NCBI GenBank assembly: GCA_034769895.1 | Contig: CM068372.1 | Location: 237,112,343-237,176,342, forward strand | Direction: 5' to 3' | Length of the DNA: 64,000 nucleotides | Source: Magicicada septendecula | Taxonomy: Eukaryota; Arthropoda; Insecta; Hemiptera; Cicadidae | Shown here: piece by piece, positions 59,881-64,000 of the stretch | Layout of the letters: every line of letters starts with the position of its first letter | Position numbering within the stretch: position 1 is the first letter of the stretch | Notes under the pieces: model-generated | What the model was told of the DNA's origin: nothing | What the model saw: only the letters and a program-made list of their open reading frames with translations | The model's database searches: none | Translations under genes and position numbers: made by a program

Positions 59881-62800
59881 CAGTGGCGGCTCGTACATAA
59901 GAGCACAAGAGCACGTGAACCCCCTATAAAAATAATTATACATCTTTATTGACGCAGTACTAAAATGGCTTATCTTCAGTAAGTTTAAAAGAGCGGACAA
60001 TGAAAAACACCGTAGAGCGCGCCAAGTGAAGTTAAGTGTAATGACGCGCCAGTGGCTGGGAGCGGACTGAACGCGCCGCTCTCGATGCTGTACACACGGG
60101 ATATACGACAGACGGGCGAGTCCATTTGCTCGCAGTAGGGGGGGAAACATGTTTACAAGCGGCTTAACAGAGAATACCGATGAGCTGCCTCTGACACAGC
60201 TCAGCTCAGGTTCCACGGCTGTAGTTGACGGTGGATGCTCCTTACCTTGGTGCGCGCGCGTTACATTTGTGTTTTGCAGTTTCGATTATTTTTTAGTGAT
60301 AAAGTTTTAGTTGAAATTACAGTTTATCTATTATAGTGTAGCTAGTGAACTGTTGTTTTTATTTACTGTACAATAATGGAAAGTACCTGTAAGTACTCAG
60401 TTAGTAATTTAAACGAAGTAGCGTTTGCCAATTTACCCATAGAAGTTAAAATAGCAATAAAAGAGAGTGGTAGGCCAACGCCCCGACTTAATATAAGTCA
60501 AACATCGACATCAAAATCTACAACTTTTAAAAGAGAATTTAAAGAAGAGCTATACGAAAAAATTCCTTAGCTTTGTGGTTGTGAACAAACAAACAAAATA
60601 TTTTGTTTTCCTTGTTTGTTATTTTCCCGTGAAAAGGGCGATCCTGCTTGGGTGAAAAACGGCGTTTGTGACAGCTCATTTGAATCAAAAAATTAAAACA
60701 CACGAAAGTTCTCATGGACACATAAGTGCTACATTGGATTTTAATTTGCTGGGAAAGGTTGATGTTCGTCAGCAGCTTGACAGTGCTTATCGACAAAATA
60801 TTAAAAAGCACAATGAACAAGTGACTAAAAATAGGTATGTCCTTTCTAAGCTTATAGACTTTCTAAGCAAAATTAAATTTTGCGGTGCATTTGAGTTGGC
60901 CCTTCGAGGTCATCGTGAGGATGATGATTCCTTAAATCCTGGCATATTTAAAGGGCTTGTAAACTTTTCTGCAGAACTTGACTCATCTTTGACAGAACAC
61001 TTGAGTACCGCTACTGTCTTTAAAGGTACCTCGAAAGAAATTCAAAATGAATTGTTAGATTGTATGCTTTTTGTATGTCAAGAAAACATAATAGAAGAAA
61101 TAAAAACTGCACAGTATGTTTCTTTGATTGCGGACGAAACATCAGACATCTCGTCTGTATTTCAGTTAGTTATAGTTTTCCGCTATGTTTTAGCTAATGG
61201 CCAACCAGTTGAAAGATTTTGGAAATTTGATAACCTTGAAGGGCACGACGCAGAATCTATAGCCAAATGTATTTGTACCAGTTTAGATTATGTTGTGCAA
61301 AATCCAGAAAAACTCGTATCTCAAAGCTATGACGGTGCGAATGTAATGAGTGGGCACCATGCTGGCGTGCAGACCATAGTGCAACAAACCTATAAACATG
61401 CTTTTTTCGTTCACTGTTAACGCTCATCAGCTGAACTTGATTGTAGCTCAAGCAACAAGCCAAAACCAAGATGTCAGAATTTTTTTTTCGGACTTAAGTG
61501 ATATAACAAATTTTTTTTCGAATTCTCCTCAGAGAGTGGCTGTTTTGGACAAGATAGTTGGCAAACAAATACCTCGGGCGTCAGCTACAAGGTGGAATTT
61601 TAAGAGCAGAACTGTTAATACTGTTTTTGAGTACAGAGAGGAATTAATTGAATGTATGGAGGAAATCCAATCAACCTCTAAGCAACCAACCACCATAATT
61701 AAAGCTGGTGCTCTAGCTTGTCTCCTTAGAGATAATAAGTTTATATTTTGGCTTTCTATTTTTCACAGATTAATGCCACATGTGGATATTTTGTACAACC
61801 AATTACAGCTAACTTACACTGATGCTGTGAGAACTAAAGCCAATGTTGACCACTTCGTCAAAGCCATTGATAAGGAAAGAGCTAACATGGACAAAGTGAC
61901 AGAGCTGGTTAATCAGTACCCAGAAAATGCACCTAAACGATCGAGGCGTGAAGAAGATTTTTACTTAAGTAGAACAGTGGCTGCCAAGGAAACCTGTGAC
62001 ATTATTACAACGCAAATAAAAACAAGATTTTCATTCACAACATCTTGCTCAGCTGTATCTCTTTTTGAATCACAAAAGTTTGAACAGAAATTCCCCAAGA
62101 AATTGCTTGAAGATATAGTAAATGTGTATTCATTTCTTGAAAAAAATCGCCTCAAGACAGAGCTTGAAATCATTTACAAAAGAACTGATTTCAGAAACAT
62201 GCGTGGTGCTGTTAGTCTTTTACAGTTTTTTATTGAAAACAACTTATTGTCATCATTTTCTGAAAGTTATAAACTGTTATTAATTATTGCAACAATACCA
62301 ATGACGACTGCTGAAGCTGAAAGGTGTTTTTCAACCCTAAAACGGATAAAGACAATTTTGCGGTCTACGATGTGTCAAGAGAGGCTTACAGCTTTGGCCA
62401 TGCTTGCAATCGAAAAGGAAATGATTTCTAACATCCATAATTTCAATGAAAGAGTTATTAATGTTTTTGTGCCAAGAAAAGATAGACGGATAGGCTTTGT
62501 TTACAAAAACTGTACTTAAAGAAAATATTTGTCTAAGCTACCATCCAAGTAAATTTGTGTAAGTAAATACTAGACCTTACCATCATATGCAGCAGCTTTG
62601 ATTATTTTCCTCTTTCTGTGTGTTTAATAATCTAATCTAATAATTGAGAGCATGAGGCCTTGTGACTAACTATCTAAATATTTAACACTTAAAACAAGCT
62701 TTCTGTTTTGCATTTATTTTACTACTTTAAAATTAAATGAAAATAATTGTTTTAGTAGAAAAGAACAATTAGCATATTATAACAAGTATGATCAATAAAG

Positions 62801-63000
62801 TAATCCTTTATTATTAAGTTGTGAAATAGTTAAAGTACAGTAACATTTCGTTTCAAAATTAATACATTACATCAAGGTATAGCAGCGCCTAAATTATATG
62901 AATATTGCAAGCAACACACAAGTGTTTGACACAGTGTATCTCAAAAACTGCAAATTATTAATTGTGAACCCCCTGTAGATGTACTCACGAGCCGCCACTG
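59881..63000 (+). mobile_element. hAT transposon, 3.1 kb, nearly complete
   Basis: Terminal inverted repeats CAGTGGCGGCTCGT (59881-59894) and its exact complement ACGAGCCGCCACTG (62987-63000). The flanking 8-bp sequences TTGTAAAC (59873-59880) and TTGTAAAT (63001-63008) agree at 7 of 8, the target-site length expected for hAT. Internally, GTGAACCCCCT occurs near both ends in the same orientation. The transposase gene reads left to right and is broken by a few lesions only, so the insertion is fairly recent. Confidence 0.93.
60376..62519 (+). pseudogene. hAT transposase (ZMYM-like, TTF plus dimerisation domain), broken
   Basis: Starts ATG at 60376. After 64 codons a TAG (60568-60570) stands where family members have Trp, just before LCGCEQTNKIFCFPC, a TTF-type zinc finger. 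A frameshift near 60665 moves reading to the frame of 60668-61420, which contains the DUF4371-type region and the RNase H-like catalytic blocks LIADETSD (about 61125) and SYDGANVMSG (about 61325), each with a catalytic Asp. A second frameshift near 61418 leads to 61398-62519, with SATRWNFKS and the C-terminal dimerisation block TTAEAERCFSTLKRIKT (about 62305). One nonsense and two frameshifts in roughly 715 codons: dead, but young. I do not place the third catalytic residue. Confidence 0.93.
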
Positions 63001-63360
63001 TTGTAAATAAAGTGTGGTGACTATTAGAGCTATAATTATAAATAAGTGTTCCATAAAGAACCGTTTTGTAAAGAGTTAATGTATAAGTGAAGGCGGTATT
63101 AGATAACTCAGACACATACGTGCAATGTCAAATGAAGTTAGAAAGAATTATAACATTTCAGGTACCGGTATTGTCAAGGAAGAGTTTCAAAATATTGAAT
63201 ATAAAAGAACAAGAAAACCTCACATGGTATCAGAATAACATCAAAAATGTTCCCATATAGAGCAGTACCAAATGTGAAAATTCTAAGCCACAGCAGAGTG
63301 GAAAAGATCTCCACAGAAAGGAAAATCAGCATAGTTATGTTGGTACTGTACACACAAAAA
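63001..63360. other. Spacer, no gene seen
   Basis: AT-rich, begins with the hAT target-site copy. Short frames only. Confidence 0.5.
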
Positions 63361-63760
63361 AGAGAATAGTAATGATTTAGAAAACTACAGTCAAATTTCA
63401 TTCTTTCATCTCTTTACACAATTTTTAAAAGGATTCTAGCAGAGGTAATAGGGAACTTGACAGTCAGTTAGAAGCAACTACAGCAGATTGTCTGTAAGTG
63501 ATAAACTTCTAGAATGACACAATGAGTATAAAAAACTTCATGGAAGATATTTAAACATTACAAGAAAACTTTTGATTCTGTATACACAAAAACTACAATA
63601 AATGCCTTACCACGACAAATGGAAATAGAATATGGCAAGGAGCCAAGCCTGTCCTCAAAGCTGCTCTTGGAATTGTTGAGTTTATGCTCCATTCTACATT
63701 TAGAATGGAAGTACATGGAAATTAAAACAGATGGATTGACTTTATTTTTAAGGGGTCTGT
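63361..63760 (+). pseudogene. LINE reverse-transcriptase remnant
   Basis: Plus-strand frames read KENSNDLENYSQISF, matching the N-Y-R-x-I-S-L block of LINE reverse transcriptases. About 150 bases later comes HYKKTFDSVYTKTTINAL, matching the D-Y-x-K-A-F-D-S-V block that holds the first catalytic Asp. Here that Asp is replaced by His, and several stops intervene, so it is dead. The open frame at 63619 follows in the same direction. The clade is not certain and differs from the R1-type element upstream. Confidence 0.55.
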
Positions 63761-64000
63761 ATAGCTGGTGCAGTACTTTTTGTACTAAAGTTTCAGAAAT
63801 ATCTGGTGACTATTTTTACGGCTAATCACAAAAATTTTTACAGTTCATTTATTACATATATTTTAAAAGCTTTATCTAAAAAATTAGTGCTGTATAAAAT
63901 TTATTTGTAAAAACATAAATAATTAAAAATAAATAAATAATTGGATGTATATATTTACTTTTTACATGATTTCTCTGTTACTAGTTGACATAATTAAAAA
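63761..64000. other. AT-rich right end of window
   Basis: Nothing recognised. Confidence 0.5.

Overview
This is a stretch of animal nuclear DNA, most probably from an arthropod and likely an insect with a large, repeat-rich genome. It is AT-rich, has no bacterial-style gene packing, and is full of eukaryotic transposon families common in insects: mariner, another Tc1/mariner-type family, Tigger/pogo, PIF/Harbinger, hAT, an R1-type LINE and LTR retrotransposons. I cannot name the species, and I found no convincing host gene, tRNA or rRNA. Apart from one retrotransposon gag-like gene, every recognisable coding region is a broken transposon gene.

The dominant structure is a large, nearly identical direct duplication. 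Bases 1-15748 are repeated at 29132-44880; by eye I count about eight base changes and one inserted base. The first copy ends abruptly at 15748/15749, where the inside of an LTR retrotransposon is joined to the front of a Tigger transposase. The second copy runs on past 44880 into the rest of that retrotransposon. The simplest reading is a direct tandem duplication of a 29.1-kb unit: the right-hand unit is 15749-44880 and the window opens part-way into the left-hand unit. An assembly artefact (two haplotypes placed in series) is the main alternative.

The duplicated part holds, in order: a broken mariner transposase (about 505-1010), a broken Tc1/mariner-superfamily transposase (1470-2665), a second mariner 3' end (5643-6030), a GC-rich LTR-like repeat (7755-8245) and the LTR retrotransposon from 9589. 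The right-hand copy of that retrotransposon is complete (38721-46487): two 1255-bp LTRs, a 4-bp target duplication, a primer-binding site fitting tRNA-His, one 445-residue gag-like ORF, no pol, and a polypurine tract. It looks like a young non-autonomous element that is moved in trans.

The part of the unit seen once (15749-29131) holds the Tigger 5' end (15749-16431), an LTR-like segment with a polypurine tract before it and a primer-site-like motif after it (17586-19903), and a PIF/Harbinger element (20819-23881). The Harbinger carries a MADF fragment and a nuclease N-terminal fragment and is itself invaded by a second Tigger, which contains a small perfect palindrome. After these come a 150-bp tandem repeat and an inverted copy of the GC-rich repeat (26790-27316).

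The right flank (46488-64000) is outside the duplication. It contains a compound foldback structure with a hammerhead-ribozyme-like core (47757-48192), a 63-bp minisatellite, a decayed R1-type LINE (55790-58790), a mariner 5' end, a 100-bp CA microsatellite, a nearly complete hAT transposon with a broken transposase (59881-63000) and a decayed LINE reverse-transcriptase fragment at the right end. The genes do not form a pathway; they are a layered record of transposon insertion followed by a recent segmental duplication.
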